Shown here: piece by piece, positions 8,488-18,200 of the stretch
Layout of the letters: every line of letters starts with the position of its first letter
Position numbering within the stretch: position 1 is the first letter of the stretch
NCBI RefSeq assembly: GCF_017306545.1
Contig: NZ_JAFKID010000006.1
Span: 124,001-188,000 of the forward strand
DNA length: 64,000 nucleotides
Reading direction: 5' to 3'
From: Mesorhizobium sp.
Lineage (GTDB): Bacteria; Pseudomonadota; Alphaproteobacteria; Rhizobiales; Rhizobiaceae
The notes under the pieces: generated by a model
The model's input: only the letters and a program-made list of their open reading frames with translations
What the model was told of the DNA's origin: nothing
Databases searched by the model: none
Position numbers and translations under genes: made by a program

Positions 8488-9204
8488 TCAATGCGGTGCC
8501 GTCACGCGGTCCGTCTTGTCGCCCTTCGGGCGTTCCGCCGGCATCTGCTCGCCGGTCACGATATGATAGATCGTCTCGGCGATGTTGGTGGCGTGGTCGC
8601 CGATGCGCTCGACGTTCTTGGCGCAGAACAGAAGGTGCGTGCAGGGCGTGATGTTGCGCGGATCTTCCATCATGTAGGTGAGAAGCTCGCGGAACAGCGA
8701 GGTGTACATGGCGTCGATCTGGTCGTCGCGGTCGCGCACGAAGCCGATGCGCTCCACCGCGCGGGTGGCGTAGACGTCGAGCACGTCCTTGAGCTGCGTC
8801 AACGCCAGGTCGGACAAGGCCTCGATGCCGCGGAACAGGCTGCTCGGCTGCTGGCTTCCGGTGACGGCCATCACCCGCTTGGCGATGTTCTTGGCGAGGT
8901 CGCCGACCCGTTCGAGGTCGGCCGAGATACGGATCGCGCCGATGATCTCGCGCAGGTCCGTCGCCATCGGCTGGCGGCGGGCGATGACGACGATCGCCTT
9001 CTCGTCGATCTCGCGCTGGCCCTCGTCCAGAACCGCGTCGTCGGCGATGACCTTCTGCGCCAGTCCGGCATCGGCGTTGACGAGCGCTGCCAGCGCCTGC
9101 TCCACCATGCGCTCGGCGTGGCCGCCCATGGCGGCGATGCGCCTGGAAAGATAGGCCAGTTCCTCGTCATAGGCACTGACGATGTGCATGGACTGCATGG
9201 ACAT
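8488..9204 (-). CDS. phoU: phosphate signalling protein PhoU
   Basis: A 238-residue cytoplasmic protein with two repeated three-helix PhoU domains; it helps PhoR and the Pst transporter switch the Pho regulon off when phosphate is sufficient. Family signatures are HAERMVEQALAAL, RQPMATDLREIIGAIRIS with DLERVGDLAKNIAKR, and in the second half FCAKNVERIGDHATNIAE, the two E/DRxGD metal-binding motifs. The ATG giving MSMQSMHIVSAYDEEL has GGAAGG four bases upstream. Unusually, it follows phoR directly instead of pstB, and no phoB follows it. Confidence 0.95.
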   Translation of the reverse strand: MSMQSMHIVSAYDEELAYLSRRIAAMGGHAERMVEQALAALVNADAGLAQKVIADDAVLDEGQREIDEKAIVVIARRQPMATDLREIIGAIRISADLERVGDLAKNIAKRVMAVTGSQQPSSLFRGIEALSDLALTQLKDVLDVYATRAVERIGFVRDRDDQIDAMYTSLFRELLTYMMEDPRNITPCTHLLFCAKNVERIGDHATNIAETIYHIVTGEQMPAERPKGDKTDRVTAPH

Positions 9205-9258
9205 GGCGCCTTCCGGATGATTCGCGTTCCCTCGGTCGACGGCTGTTACGCCGGCAAC

Positions 9259-9276
9259 ATGACAGGAAGACGAAAC
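9259..9276 (-). promoter_or_regulatory. possible Pho box before phoU
   Basis: Read on the minus strand, a perfect half site CTGTCAT lies 55 bases before the phoU start, with a weaker half site (GTTTCGT) 11 bases further upstream, the spacing expected of a PhoB box. Only one half matches fully, so this is tentative. Confidence 0.25.
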
Positions 9277-9296
9277 CGTTTCGCCTGACATAGCGC

Positions 9297-9404
9297 CTGG
9301 AGCATTTTGCAGCCAGACGGAATCGCCTGGCGTGCGCACAAATGCGGCTGGAAAACCAAGCTGGAGCAGCGGGGCCGCGTTGGACGGAACGCCCGATGCT
9401 CCAG
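9297..9404. repeat. palindromic intergenic element after phoR
   Basis: CTGGAGCA occurs at 9297 and again at 9361, and its reverse complement TGCTCCAG at 9397, so two alternative hairpins are possible. Short inverted pieces such as GCCAGACGG lie inside. The element occupies the phoR-phoU gap immediately after the phoR stop and may protect the end of the phoR message. It resembles the short mobile palindromes common between genes in Hyphomicrobiales, but I cannot name the family. Confidence 0.45.
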
Positions 9405-9416
9405 CCGAAATTTATT

Positions 9417-10652
9417 CTAGTTCGCCGGCAAATGGACGGTGAAGGCGGCGCCCTTGCCGGGCTCGGACTGGATGGACAGGCGCCCGTTGTGGCGCGTCAG
9501 GATGTGCTTGACGATGGAAAGGCCGAGCCCGGTGCCTTTCTGCGCCCGGCTCGTCTGGGGGTCGATGCGGTAGAAGCGCTCGGTGACGCGCGGTATGTGT
9601 TCTTCGGCGATGCCCGGCCCGAAGTCGCGCACCGTCACGTCCACGGTCGGTTCCGGCCCGTCATGGCCGGCGCCGATCGAAACCGTCACCCGGCCGCCCG
9701 ACTGCCCGTATTTGCAGGCGTTTTCGAGAAGGTTCTCGAACACCTGGAAAAGCTCGTCGCGGTCGCCCGGAACCTCCTTCGGCTCGTCGGCGAATTCACG
9801 CTCGATGACGAGGCCGTTGTCCCTGGCCAGCGGCGTCAGCGTATCGATGACGGCTTTCAGCGTGGCGGTGAGGTCGACGCGGCTTCCGGGCCTCAGATAC
9901 GGTTTCATCTCCAGCCGCGACAGCGACAGGAGATCGTCGATCAGCCGTGCCATGCGGCCGGTCTGGTTCTGCATGATCTGCAAGAACTGCTCGCGTGCCG
10001 CGGCGTCGTCGCGGGCGGGACCGCGCAGCGTCTCGATGAAGCCGGCGATGGAGGCCAGCGGCGTGCGCAACTCGTGGCTGGCATTGGCGATGAAGTCGGC
10101 CCGCATGCGGTCGATGCGGCGCGTTTCGCTCTGATCCTTGAAAATGAGCACGTAAAGCGGGCTGCCATGGCCGATGGCCGAGGCGCTGACCCGGTAGGCG
10201 CGCTCCATCGGCAGTTTTTCGGCATAGTCGATGCTGCCGGCGCCGGCGCTGCCCGAAAGCACGGCGTCCAGCAAGGCCTGCATTTCAGGCGCGCGGAATT
10301 TCAGCGGCAGCGAGAGGCCCGGCGCCATGCTGCCGAAGGCGACGAAGGCGGCCGCGTTGGCATGCACGACGCTCGCCGTGCGGTCGAACAGGATGAGCGG
10401 ATCGGCGACGGCGGCGGCCAGGTGCTCGGCCGGAAGCCTTTGCAGGTCGTCGGCCATGGCGGAACCGGCGCCTTCGCCGGCATGGTCTTCGCCTTCGCCG
10501 ACCACCAGGACCGAAGCGACGAGCAGGACGCACAGGCCGGCCGGCACGACGACGGACCACCCCGCGAGCAGATGGGCGGCGACGATCGCGGCGGCTCCCA
10601 CCCCGAGCAGCCGGCGATGCCGCCACAGTTTTCGCCAGAGCGCCTCGATCAT
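9417..10652 (-). CDS. phoR: phosphate regulon sensor histidine kinase PhoR
   Basis: A 411-residue membrane sensor kinase of the PhoR type. The N-terminus has two hydrophobic segments (LLGVGAAAIVAAHLLAGWSV and PAGLCVLLVASVLVV), then a PAS domain (LPAEHLAAAVADPLILFDRT onwards). The H-box FIANASHELRTPLAS carries the phosphorylated His. The ATPase domain has N-box ENLLENACKYG, G1 DFGPGIAEEH and G2 GTGLGLSIVKHIL. I chose the ATG at MIEALWRKLW; the frame stays open upstream but loses coding character. It phosphorylates PhoB in related bacteria. The partner phoB and pstSCAB, which normally follow phoR in this order, are not in the window, and phoU comes next. Confidence 0.92.
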   Translation of the reverse strand: MIEALWRKLWRHRRLLGVGAAAIVAAHLLAGWSVVVPAGLCVLLVASVLVVGEGEDHAGEGAGSAMADDLQRLPAEHLAAAVADPLILFDRTASVVHANAAAFVAFGSMAPGLSLPLKFRAPEMQALLDAVLSGSAGAGSIDYAEKLPMERAYRVSASAIGHGSPLYVLIFKDQSETRRIDRMRADFIANASHELRTPLASIAGFIETLRGPARDDAAAREQFLQIMQNQTGRMARLIDDLLSLSRLEMKPYLRPGSRVDLTATLKAVIDTLTPLARDNGLVIEREFADEPKEVPGDRDELFQVFENLLENACKYGQSGGRVTVSIGAGHDGPEPTVDVTVRDFGPGIAEEHIPRVTERFYRIDPQTSRAQKGTGLGLSIVKHILTRHNGRLSIQSEPGKGAAFTVHLPAN

Positions 10653-10758
10653 GCGTCCTTCCTGCCGCGCCGTGCGTCGTCGGCCGCCGCAACTTCCGCT
10701 GGACCGTCGATCAGGCTCCCCATAGCATGAAGACGATGACGAAAAAGGGTTTGCCCGC

Positions 10759-11658
10759 ATGAAGAAGCCTGGAGAGGCGGAACAGCCGCACACCGGCCCG
10801 CTGAAGATCGAGATCGGCGGCAAGGAGCGCATCTTCGATATCGACGATCCGGTGCTGCCCGACTGGATCGAGCAAAACAAGCTGACGACCGGCGGCTATC
10901 CCTACGACAAGAAGCTGAAGGGCAAGGAATACGACGCGACGCTGGAGCGCTTGCAGGTCGAGCTGGTCAAGGCGCAGGCATGGTTGCAGAAGTCCGGCGA
11001 GCGGGTGATCGCGCTTTTTGAGGGCCGCGACGCCGCCGGCAAGGGCGGCACCATCTTTGCCATTCACCAGTACATGAACCCGCGCACGGCCCGCAACGTG
11101 GCGCTGCCCAAGCCGACCGAGCCGGAATTGGGACAATGGTATTTCCAGCGCTACGTGCGGTATTTCCCGACGTCGGGGGAGTTCGTCAGCTTCGACCGCT
11201 CCTGGTACAACCGCGCCGGCGTCGAGCCGGTGATGGGCTTCTGCACGCCCGAGCAGCACGAGCGCTTCCTGCATGAAGCGCCGCATTTCGAGCGCATGAT
11301 CCGCGACGACGGCATCCACTTCTTCAAGTTCTGGCTGGATATCGGCCGCGAAACCCAGCTCGACCGTTTCCACGATCGTCGCCACAGTCTGCTCAAGAGC
11401 TGGAAGTTCTCACCCATTGACGTCGCGGGCATCACCAAATGGGACGCCTATACGAAGGCGCGCGACGAGATGGTCAAGCGCACCCACACCAAACAGGCGC
11501 CGTGGATCGTCATCCGCGCCAACGACAAGCGCCGCGCCCGGCTTGCCGCCATTCGCCGCCTGCTGCTGTCGCTGCCCTATGATGGCCGCGACCTCGACGC
11601 CATCGGCAAGGAAGACAAGAAGATCATCGGCGAAGGCTCGTCCATGCTGGGCAAGTGA
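10759..11658 (+). CDS. ppk2: polyphosphate kinase 2 (PPK2, class I type)
   Basis: PPK2 enzymes move phosphate between polyphosphate and nucleotides, mostly making ATP or GTP from NDP. The 299-residue protein carries Walker A as [15 protein letters not shown], the lid/Walker B region [18 protein letters not shown], and the conserved [17 protein letters not shown] and [20 protein letters not shown] blocks. Its length and single domain fit class I, which phosphorylates nucleoside diphosphates. It is divergent from phoR, giving the region a phosphate theme, although I see no Pho box between them. Confidence 0.95.
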   Translation: MKKPGEAEQPHTGPLKIEIGGKERIFDIDDPVLPDWIEQNKLTTGGYPYDKKLKGKEYDATLERLQVELVKAQAWLQKSGERVIALFEGRDAAGKGGTIFAIHQYMNPRTARNVALPKPTEPELGQWYFQRYVRYFPTSGEFVSFDRSWYNRAGVEPVMGFCTPEQHERFLHEAPHFERMIRDDGIHFFKFWLDIGRETQLDRFHDRRHSLLKSWKFSPIDVAGITKWDAYTKARDEMVKRTHTKQAPWIVIRANDKRRARLAAIRRLLLSLPYDGRDLDAIGKEDKKIIGEGSSMLGK

Positions 11659-11667
11659 CGCCGGCGA

Positions 11668-12213
11668 TCACAGCCGCCGGCTGAGGAAGCGCGAGCCGGC
11701 GAGGCCGAAGCGCCAAGGCTTTTCGGCCGCCCGCGTGATGCCGATGCGCGTGCCGGTCGCCACCGGAAACGGTTCGGTCGGCGGGATCACGGAAAAAGGC
11801 GGCCGGTCGAGCGGCAGGCCGTCCATGGAAATGTCGACGCCGAGCGCCTGGCTGAGCCGCCCCGGTCCCGAACAGAGGAGTCGCGGCTGGACGCCCCGTC
11901 GCCGCGCCTGCATCGCCTCGATGCCCGATTGCGGCTCGATGGCGCGGATCAGCACGGCGCTGCCCGGCAGGCAGACGAAGTTCAGGCACCAGTGTATGCC
12001 GTAGGAGCGATAGACATAGGCATGGCCCGCCGCGCCGAACATCGCGGCATTGCGCTTTGTCTGCCCCGCATAGCTGTGCGAGGCCGGATCGTCGCGCTCA
12101 TAGGCTTCCGTCTCGACGATGATGCCGCCGGCGGCGTTGACGGCAAGCCGGGTGCCGATCAGGTCCCTGGCCACGGCGAGCGCCGGCCGGGCGAAGAAAG
12201 AGGCGAGTGACAT
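11668..12213 (-). CDS. DNA-3-methyladenine glycosylase (AAG/MPG family)
   Basis: Excises alkylated purines in base-excision repair. The 181-residue protein has the family's active-site block [19 protein letters not shown], with the catalytic glutamate, followed by [20 protein letters not shown] and CLNFVC, which form the intercalating and base-flipping pocket, then [12 protein letters not shown]. The ATG giving [15 protein letters not shown] is the family-like start; the frame stays open far upstream but opposite two real genes, so a longer protein is not believable. It converges on ppk2 with a gap of nine bases. Confidence 0.92.
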   Translation of the reverse strand: MSLASFFARPALAVARDLIGTRLAVNAAGGIIVETEAYERDDPASHSYAGQTKRNAAMFGAAGHAYVYRSYGIHWCLNFVCLPGSAVLIRAIEPQSGIEAMQARRRGVQPRLLCSGPGRLSQALGVDISMDGLPLDRPPFSVIPPTEPFPVATGTRIGITRAAEKPWRFGLAGSRFLSRRL

Positions 12214-12339
12214 ATCCGGACCGATCTCGATTCCATGTGCGACGGTTCGCTCACATTGACAATTCACGAGATACCGGTCGACATTGAAAAAAGGGGAGGG
12301 CGGTCGCCCGCCCCGCTGAATGTGGGCGGTTTGATCCGG

Positions 12340-13245
12340 ATGCCGATGGAGGACCTTGCTGAGCCGACCGAGGATCGCATCCGCGCCTTGCCCTGCTGGA
12401 ACGGCAGCGCCGTCGTCGAACGCCTGACGGGCGGCCTCAGCAACGAGAATTTCTGCGTCACCGATGCTTGCGGCAAGCATGTCGTGCGGCTCGGCCGCGA
12501 CTATGCGTTCCATCACGTCTTCCGCGAGCGCGAACTGATGACGGCGCGCGCCGCCCATGCCGCAGGCTTCGGCCCCGAGGTCGAATATGCCGAGCCCGGC
12601 ATCATGGTCAGCCGCTACATTGCGGCGCGCACCTTCACCGCCGCCGACGTGCGGGCCAATGTCGAGCGTATCGCGCTGCTGACGCGGGCCTTCCATCGCG
12701 AGATGCCGAACCACGTCTCCGGCGCCGGCTTCATGTTCTGGGTCTTCCATGTCATCCGCGACTATGCACGCACGCTGGAGGCCGGCGGTAGCCGCATGGC
12801 GGCGGCGCTGCCGCGCTATCTCGAACTGGCCGACGAACTGGAGCGCGCGCAGGCGCTGCTGCCCATCGTCTTCGGCCACAACGATCTTCTGCCGGCCAAT
12901 TTCCTCGACGACGGTTCGAAGCTCTGGCTCATCGATTTCGAATATGCCGGCTTCAACACCTCGATGTTCGACCTTGCGGGCATCGCTTCCAACGCCGGCA
13001 TGAACGACGCGGAAGCCGAACGCCTGCTTACCGCCTATCTCGGCCGCGAACCGGACGACAAGATCCGCCGCTCGCATGCTGCCATGCAATGCGCCTCGCT
13101 GTTGCGCGAGGCGATGTGGAGCATGATTTCCGAATTGTACCTCGACGCGCCGGGCGTCGACTACGTCGCCTACACGACGGAAAACCTCGAACGGCTCGAC
13201 GCCGCGCTCGACCGCTACAGAACCAGATACGGGACCCTCGGATAG
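12340..13245 (+). CDS. choline/ethanolamine kinase-like phosphotransferase
   Basis: An APH-fold kinase of about 301 residues. The ATP-binding half has [17 protein letters not shown]. The catalytic loop is [14 protein letters not shown], with the Brenner HxD-type Asp replaced in the usual choline-kinase way (HND), followed by [12 protein letters not shown], which has the metal-binding Asp. These are the LicA/choline kinase signatures. Its stop codon abuts the ATG of the next gene, a dimethylglycine/sarcosine dehydrogenase-like enzyme, so a joint role with choline-derived or other methylated amines is plausible. The exact substrate is unknown. The start is uncertain: ATGs at 12340 and 12346 are both near a GGGCGG, and upstream in-frame sequence is not convincing. 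Confidence 0.78.
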   Translation: MPMEDLAEPTEDRIRALPCWNGSAVVERLTGGLSNENFCVTDACGKHVVRLGRDYAFHHVFRERELMTARAAHAAGFGPEVEYAEPGIMVSRYIAARTFTAADVRANVERIALLTRAFHREMPNHVSGAGFMFWVFHVIRDYARTLEAGGSRMAAALPRYLELADELERAQALLPIVFGHNDLLPANFLDDGSKLWLIDFEYAGFNTSMFDLAGIASNAGMNDAEAERLLTAYLGREPDDKIRRSHAAMQCASLLREAMWSMISELYLDAPGVDYVAYTTENLERLDAALDRYRTRYGTLG

Positions 13246-15702
13246 ATGACCTTGTTGCCTTCGCACGCCGCGATCGTCGTTATCGGCGGCGGCATTATCG
13301 GCTGTTCCACGGCCTATCATCTGGCGCGCGACCACAAGGCCGACGTGGTACTGCTGGAGCAGGGCTCGATCACCTCGGGCTCGACCTGGCACGCCGCCGG
13401 GCTGGTGGGGCAGTTGCGCTCGTCGGCCTCGATCACCCGCGTGCTCAAATATTCGGTTGAGCTTTACAAGGGGCTGGAAGCCGAAACCGGGCTGGCGACC
13501 GGCTGGAAGATGACCGGCTGCCTGCGTCTCGCCACCACGGCGGACCGCTGGACCGAATTCCGGCGGCTGGCCACGACCGCACGCAGCTTCGGCATGGACA
13601 TGGACCTGCTTTCGCCGGCCGAGGTCAAGGCGATGTGGCCGCTGATGGAGACGGCCGATCTCATCGGCGCCTCGTGGCTTCCCACGGACGGCCAGGCGAG
13701 CCCTTCCGATATCACCCAGTCGCTCGCGCGGGGCGCGCGCCTGCACGGCGCCAAACTCTTCGAGAAGGTGCGCGTCACCGGCTTTGCCATGCAGGGCGAC
13801 CGCATCGTCACGGTCAAGACCGACCGGGGCGACATCGCCTGCGACAAGGTGGTGAACTGCGCCGGCCAGTGGGCCAGGCAGGTCGGCGCCCTTGCCGGCG
13901 TCAGCGTGCCGCTGCAGCCGGTCAAGCATCAGTACATCGTCACCGAAAGGATCGACGGGCTGGCGGGCGATGCGCCGACCATCCGCGACCCCGACCGCCG
14001 CACCTACTTCAAGGAGGAGGTCGGCGGGCTGGTCATGGGCGGCTACGAGCCGAATCCGCAGGCGTGGGATACCGGCCTTGCCGGCGGAGACGTGCCTAAC
14101 GACTGGGCCTTCCGCCTGTTCGACGACGACTACGATCACTTCGAGCAGCATATGGGTGAAGCGATCGCCCGCGTGCCGGCGCTCGGCCATGTCGGCGTCA
14201 AGCAGATGATCAACGGCTCCGAGAGTTTTACGCCGGACGGCAATTTCATTCTCGGCGCCGCGCCCGAATGCGCCAACATGTATGTCGGCGCCGGCTTCAA
14301 CGCTTTCGGCATCGCGTCCGGCGGCGGCGCCGGCTGGGTGCTGGCTGAGTGGGTGGTCGACGGCGAAGCGCCGCTCGACCTGTGGGCCGTCGATATCCGC
14401 CGCTTCTCCGGCCTGCACCGCGACCGCCAATGGGTGCGCGAGCGCACGCTCGAAGCCTACGGCAAGCACTACACGGTCGCCTTCCCGCACGAGGAATACG
14501 AAAGCGGCCGGCCGCGCATCGTCTCGCCGCTCTACGAGCGCCTGAAGGCGCGGGGCGCCGTTTTCGGCTCCAAGCTCGGCTGGGAGCGGCCGAACTGGTT
14601 CGCCCCCGCCGGCACGGAGGCGCGCGACGTCTATTCGATGGGCCGGCAGAACTGGTTCGACGCGGTCGGCGAGGAACACCGGCATGTGCGCGAGCATGTC
14701 GGCATCTTCGACCAGTCCTCCTTCGCGAAATACGAGTTGAGCGGCCGCGACGCCCTGTCCGCGCTGGAGAGGATCTGCGCCAACGACGTGGCGAAGCCGG
14801 CCGGCCGGCTGACCTATACGCAGCTTCTCAACAGCCGCGGCGGCATCGAGGCCGACCTCACGGTGGCAAGGCTGGCGGAGGAAAAATTCTACATCGTCAC
14901 CGGCACCGGCTTCCGCACGCATGATTTCGGCTGGATTCGCGATCATATCCCGGCGGGGCGGGACGCCAGTCTCGCCGACGTGACAGAGGCGTTCGGCACG
15001 CTGTCGCTGATGGGGCCGGCGGCGCGGCAGGTTCTTGAGAAAGTCACGGAAGCCGACGTCTCCAACGCCGCTTTCCCCTTCGGCCATGCGTGCGAGATCG
15101 GGATCGCCGGCCATGCGGTGCGGGCGCTGCGCGTCACCTATGTCGGCGAACTCGGCTGGGAACTGCATGTACCGATCGACGGCACCGGCGAGGTTTTCGA
15201 CGCGCTGATGCGGGCAGGGGCCGCGCACGGCATCCGGCCGGTCGGCTACCGGGCGCTGGAATCGCTCAGGCTGGAGAAGGGCTACCGCGCCTGGGGTTCC
15301 GACGTTACGCCCAACGACACGCCGTTCGAGGCGGGGCTCGGCTGGGCGGTCAAGCTCGGCAAGCCCATCGATTTCATCGGCCGCCCTGCCTTGCAGGCCG
15401 CCGCGGGCAAGCCGCCGGCGAAACGCTTCGCCGGCTTCACGGTGGACGATCCGGACGTGGTGCTGATCGGCCGCGAGACGATCCTGCGCGACGGCGCCCC
15501 CGTCGGCTACCTCACGTCCGGCGGTTACGGCTACACGGCGGGCAAGAATATCGGCTACGGCTATGTCCGTAACGCGGAAGGCGTCGGCGACGATTTTCTG
15601 AGGACGGGCTCTTACGAACTGGTGGTCGCCACCCAGCGCACGCCGGCTCGCATCGAACTGGCCCCGCTCTACGACGCGGCGATGGCGCGCATCAAGGCAT
15701 AG
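13246..15702 (+). CDS. FAD-dependent oxidoreductase with GcvT domain (dimethylglycine/sarcosine dehydrogenase-like)
   Basis: An 818-residue two-module enzyme. Residues about 8-380 form a DAO-type FAD module, with the dinucleotide motif [15 protein letters not shown] and [12 protein letters not shown], whose His corresponds to the covalent FAD site of dimethylglycine dehydrogenase. Residues about 430-800 form the GcvT/aminomethyltransferase module with a tetrahydrofolate fold ([72 protein letters not shown]). Such enzymes demethylate N-methyl amino acids or quaternary-amine breakdown products and pass the one-carbon unit to tetrahydrofolate. It begins at the base after the kinase stop, so the pair is translationally coupled. 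The methylated substrate is not determined. Confidence 0.88.
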   Translation: MTLLPSHAAIVVIGGGIIGCSTAYHLARDHKADVVLLEQGSITSGSTWHAAGLVGQLRSSASITRVLKYSVELYKGLEAETGLATGWKMTGCLRLATTADRWTEFRRLATTARSFGMDMDLLSPAEVKAMWPLMETADLIGASWLPTDGQASPSDITQSLARGARLHGAKLFEKVRVTGFAMQGDRIVTVKTDRGDIACDKVVNCAGQWARQVGALAGVSVPLQPVKHQYIVTERIDGLAGDAPTIRDPDRRTYFKEEVGGLVMGGYEPNPQAWDTGLAGGDVPNDWAFRLFDDDYDHFEQHMGEAIARVPALGHVGVKQMINGSESFTPDGNFILGAAPECANMYVGAGFNAFGIASGGGAGWVLAEWVVDGEAPLDLWAVDIRRFSGLHRDRQWVRERTLEAYGKHYTVAFPHEEYESGRPRIVSPLYERLKARGAVFGSKLGWERPNWFAPAGTEARDVYSMGRQNWFDAVGEEHRHVREHVGIFDQSSFAKYELSGRDALSALERICANDVAKPAGRLTYTQLLNSRGGIEADLTVARLAEEKFYIVTGTGFRTHDFGWIRDHIPAGRDASLADVTEAFGTLSLMGPAARQVLEKVTEADVSNAAFPFGHACEIGIAGHAVRALRVTYVGELGWELHVPIDGTGEVFDALMRAGAAHGIRPVGYRALESLRLEKGYRAWGSDVTPNDTPFEAGLGWAVKLGKPIDFIGRPALQAAAGKPPAKRFAGFTVDDPDVVLIGRETILRDGAPVGYLTSGGYGYTAGKNIGYGYVRNAEGVGDDFLRTGSYELVVATQRTPARIELAPLYDAAMARIKA

Positions 15703-15705
15703 GCC

Positions 15706-16623
15706 TCAGTTGACGCCTTTGGGAACGGCCTCGGGCGGCACCGTGTCGACCACCTTCTGCCGGTGGAAGATGAACAGGCCGGCCACGACGACGATGGCCG
15801 CGCCGACCAGGATGCGCGGACCGGGCACGTCGTTGAAGAAGACGTAGCCGAAGGCCACGGCCCACAAAAGCAGCGTGTAGTGGAGGGGCGCCAGCGTCGA
15901 GGCCGGCGCCAGTTTCAGCGCGCGGGTGATGAGCAGGTGGGCGATGCAGGAGACGATGCCGAGCAACAGCATCGCGCCCCAGTCGAGCGGCGAGGGCGCG
16001 CGCCAGCTGCCAGCCGCCATTCCCAGCCCCACCACCAGCATGCCGATCGTCTGCCACGTCACCAGGGTGGTGTCGCTGGTGTTGCGCAGCCGGCGGCTGA
16101 GGATGATGACGAAAGCGAAACCGAAGCTGCCGGCCAGCGCGTAGAGCGATGCCGGCGACAGCGACGTCGGCGACGGCTTCAGGATGACCAGCACGCCGCA
16201 GAAGCCGACCACGATGGCCATCCAGCGCCGCCAGCCGACCTTCTCGCCGAGCAGGAGATGGGACAGCGCGGCGACGTAGATCGGCCCGGCCATGTAAAAG
16301 CTCATGACGTCCGCCAGCGGCAGATGGACGACGGCCGCGTAGAAACAGGCCGTGTCGAGCGTCGCCGCCGCCACGCGCAGAACCTGCAACAGCGGGCGCT
16401 CCATGTGGAACAGAGCGCCCGAGCCCTGCCGGGCGATCATCGGCCCGAGCACGAAGAAGGCGCCGACCGAGCGCACCGCGACCACCTGGCCGACCGACAG
16501 GGACATCACCAGCCATTTGCCCATGGCGTCGTTGAGCGCGAACATGAAATCGCCGGCCAGCATCAGCAGGATTCCGGCGAGCAGCAGGTTCTTCACGGTC
16601 AGTTTTTCGGTGACGATCGCCAT
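15706..16623 (-). CDS. EamA/DMT family permease
   Basis: A 305-residue inner-membrane protein with ten predicted hydrophobic helices in two EamA repeats; the first begins LLLAGILLMLAGDFMFALND and the second ASLYALAGSFGFAFVIILS. Conserved features include the Gly/Pro-rich LPLADVMSFYMAGPIYVAAL and LLGEKVGWRRWMAIVVGFCG. Family members export or import small metabolites such as amino acids or nucleotides. It ends three bases from the convergent GcvT-type gene and lies just after the amidohydrolase on its own strand, with which it may share a transcript. Substrate unknown. Confidence 0.88.
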   Translation of the reverse strand: MAIVTEKLTVKNLLLAGILLMLAGDFMFALNDAMGKWLVMSLSVGQVVAVRSVGAFFVLGPMIARQGSGALFHMERPLLQVLRVAAATLDTACFYAAVVHLPLADVMSFYMAGPIYVAALSHLLLGEKVGWRRWMAIVVGFCGVLVILKPSPTSLSPASLYALAGSFGFAFVIILSRRLRNTSDTTLVTWQTIGMLVVGLGMAAGSWRAPSPLDWGAMLLLGIVSCIAHLLITRALKLAPASTLAPLHYTLLLWAVAFGYVFFNDVPGPRILVGAAIVVVAGLFIFHRQKVVDTVPPEAVPKGVN

Positions 16624-16665
16624 GGCCGGCGAAACCCTTCCGACATGGCGCGGATTTGCCTGCCT

Positions 16666-18033
16666 TTAGCTCTGCCGGTGGCGGCTTGCGAGGGAAATCG
16701 GTTGGCGCAGACGATGGGGCGCCGCGTTCTCCTTCCCGTTGAGGGGAGGGAGAGCAACCGCGCCATGCCGCCGGTTCACCGTCTTCGGCCGGCCGGCGAT
16801 CGACAGCCGCGTGTCTTGCTGCGTCCGTTCGGCCACCACCTTGCCGCGCGCGATCACGCAAAGCCGTTCCGGCCGCAGTCGCACCGCCTCGATGGCGTTG
16901 CCGGCGTCGAGCACGACCAGGCTGGCGCGCTTGCCGACCGCCAGCCCCAGATGGTCGAGGCCCATGATCGAGGCGTTGACGGTCGTCACCATGTCGAAGC
17001 ACTTCGCCATGTCGGCGGGCGACGACATCTGCGCCACATGCAGGCCCATGAAGGCGACGTCGAGCATGTCGGCGGTGCCCAGCGAATACCACGGGTCGAG
17101 CACGCAGTCCTGGCCCCAGCCGACGCGGATGCCCAGCGCCTGCATTTCCTTCACGCGCGTTAACCCGCGCCGCTTCGGGAAGGTGTCGTGGCGGCCTTGC
17201 AGCATGATGTTGATGAGCGGATTGGGAATGGCCGAAACTTGCGCCTCCGCGATCAGCGGTAACAGCTTCGAGACGTAGTAGTTGTCCATGGAGTGCATGG
17301 AGGTGAGATGCGAGCCGGCCACCCGGCCATGCAGGCCGAGGCGCTGCGTCTCATAGGCAAGTTGCTCGATGTGGCGCGACAGCGGATCGTCCGTCTCGTC
17401 GCAGTGCATGTCCACCATCAGGCCGCGGTCGGCGGCGATTTCGCAGAGTTCCGTGACGGAGCGAGTGCCGTCTTCCATGGTGCGCTCGAAATGCGGGATG
17501 CCGCCGACCACGTCGACGCCCATGTCGAGCGCGCGGATGGTGTTTTCACGTGCTGTCGGCGAGCGGTAGAAACCGTCCTGCGGGAAGGCGACCAGTTGCA
17601 GGTCTATATACGGCGCGATCGTCTTCTTCACGTCCAGCAGCGCCTCGACGCCGAGCAGGCGGTCGTCGCAGGTGTCGACATGGGTGCGGATGGCGAGCAG
17701 CCCCATCGACACGGCCCAGTCGCAATAGGCGAGCGCGCGGTCGCGCACCTCCTCGAAGGTCATGACCTTCTTTAACTCGCCCCACAGCGCGATGCCTTCC
17801 AGCAGCGTGCCCGAGGCGTTGATGCGCGGAATGCCGTAGGAGAGCGTCGCATCCATATGGAAATGCGGATCGACGAAGGGCGCGGAGACGAGATTTCCGG
17901 TGGCGTCGATCACCCGTCCGGCCTCGGCCTCGATCTTCGGCTCGATCGCTGCAATGGTCTCGCCGCGAATGCCGATGTCGGCCTTCTTGCCATCCGGCAG
18001 GGTGCCGCCGCGCACGATGATGTCGAAGCTCAT
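16666..18033 (-). CDS. cytosine deaminase-like amidohydrolase
   Basis: A 455-residue metal-dependent hydrolase of the CodA subgroup. The metal site is visible as FVDPHFHMDATLS (HxH), MVDMHCDETDD (His, with the Glu that acts as acid/base), the histidine in RVAGSHLTSMHS, and GWGQDCVLDPW (metal Asp). Relatives hydrolyse cytosine, isoguanine or similar rings, so the name is family level. The protein is about 25-30 residues longer than usual: its tail (ALPPLNGKENAAPHR onwards) runs through a GC-rich fragment like the intergenic palindromes of this genome, suggesting repeat insertion extended the frame. It is followed by the DMT permease on the same strand. Confidence 0.8.
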   Translation of the reverse strand: MSFDIIVRGGTLPDGKKADIGIRGETIAAIEPKIEAEAGRVIDATGNLVSAPFVDPHFHMDATLSYGIPRINASGTLLEGIALWGELKKVMTFEEVRDRALAYCDWAVSMGLLAIRTHVDTCDDRLLGVEALLDVKKTIAPYIDLQLVAFPQDGFYRSPTARENTIRALDMGVDVVGGIPHFERTMEDGTRSVTELCEIAADRGLMVDMHCDETDDPLSRHIEQLAYETQRLGLHGRVAGSHLTSMHSMDNYYVSKLLPLIAEAQVSAIPNPLINIMLQGRHDTFPKRRGLTRVKEMQALGIRVGWGQDCVLDPWYSLGTADMLDVAFMGLHVAQMSSPADMAKCFDMVTTVNASIMGLDHLGLAVGKRASLVVLDAGNAIEAVRLRPERLCVIARGKVVAERTQQDTRLSIAGRPKTVNRRHGAVALPPLNGKENAAPHRLRQPISLASRHRQS

Positions 18034-18067
18034 TTATCCGCTCCTATCCAATGATGGAGAGTGTAAT

Positions 18068-18160
18068 ACCCACACCCCTAACCCCTCCCCTCAAGGGGGA
18101 GGGGGACTCAGGACGCGGCAGCTTCCCCTCCCCCTTGAGGGGAGGGGTTAGGGGTGGGGG
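18068..18160. repeat. palindromic intergenic element (CCCCTCCCCTCAAGGGGGAGG family)
   Basis: Two outer arms, CACCCCTAACCCCTCCCCT and its reverse complement near 18140-18160, flank two inner hairpins, each built on CTCCCC-TCAA-GGGGGAG. The same family recurs at 30350-30390 (half copy), 38968-39125 and 41262-41398. It sits between the amidohydrolase and ilvD, which share a strand, with no T-run. Confidence 0.8.
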
Positions 18161-18200
18161 TACTGTGACAGCATAGTTGCAGGAAACGGAAGAGCGATGA

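Noticed and set aside
10653-10758. Pho box between phoR and ppk2
   Set aside because: No CTGTCAT-like direct repeat with 11-base spacing could be found.
12214-15228. Minus-strand open frame continuing upstream of the glycosylase for about 1000 codons
   Set aside because: It lies opposite the kinase and the FAD/GcvT genes, which have clear domains. The long frame results from GC-rich codon bias.
18068-18160. CRISPR-like or terminator structure after the amidohydrolase
   Set aside because: The repeats are inverted, not direct with spacers, and no T-run follows; it is an intergenic palindrome family.
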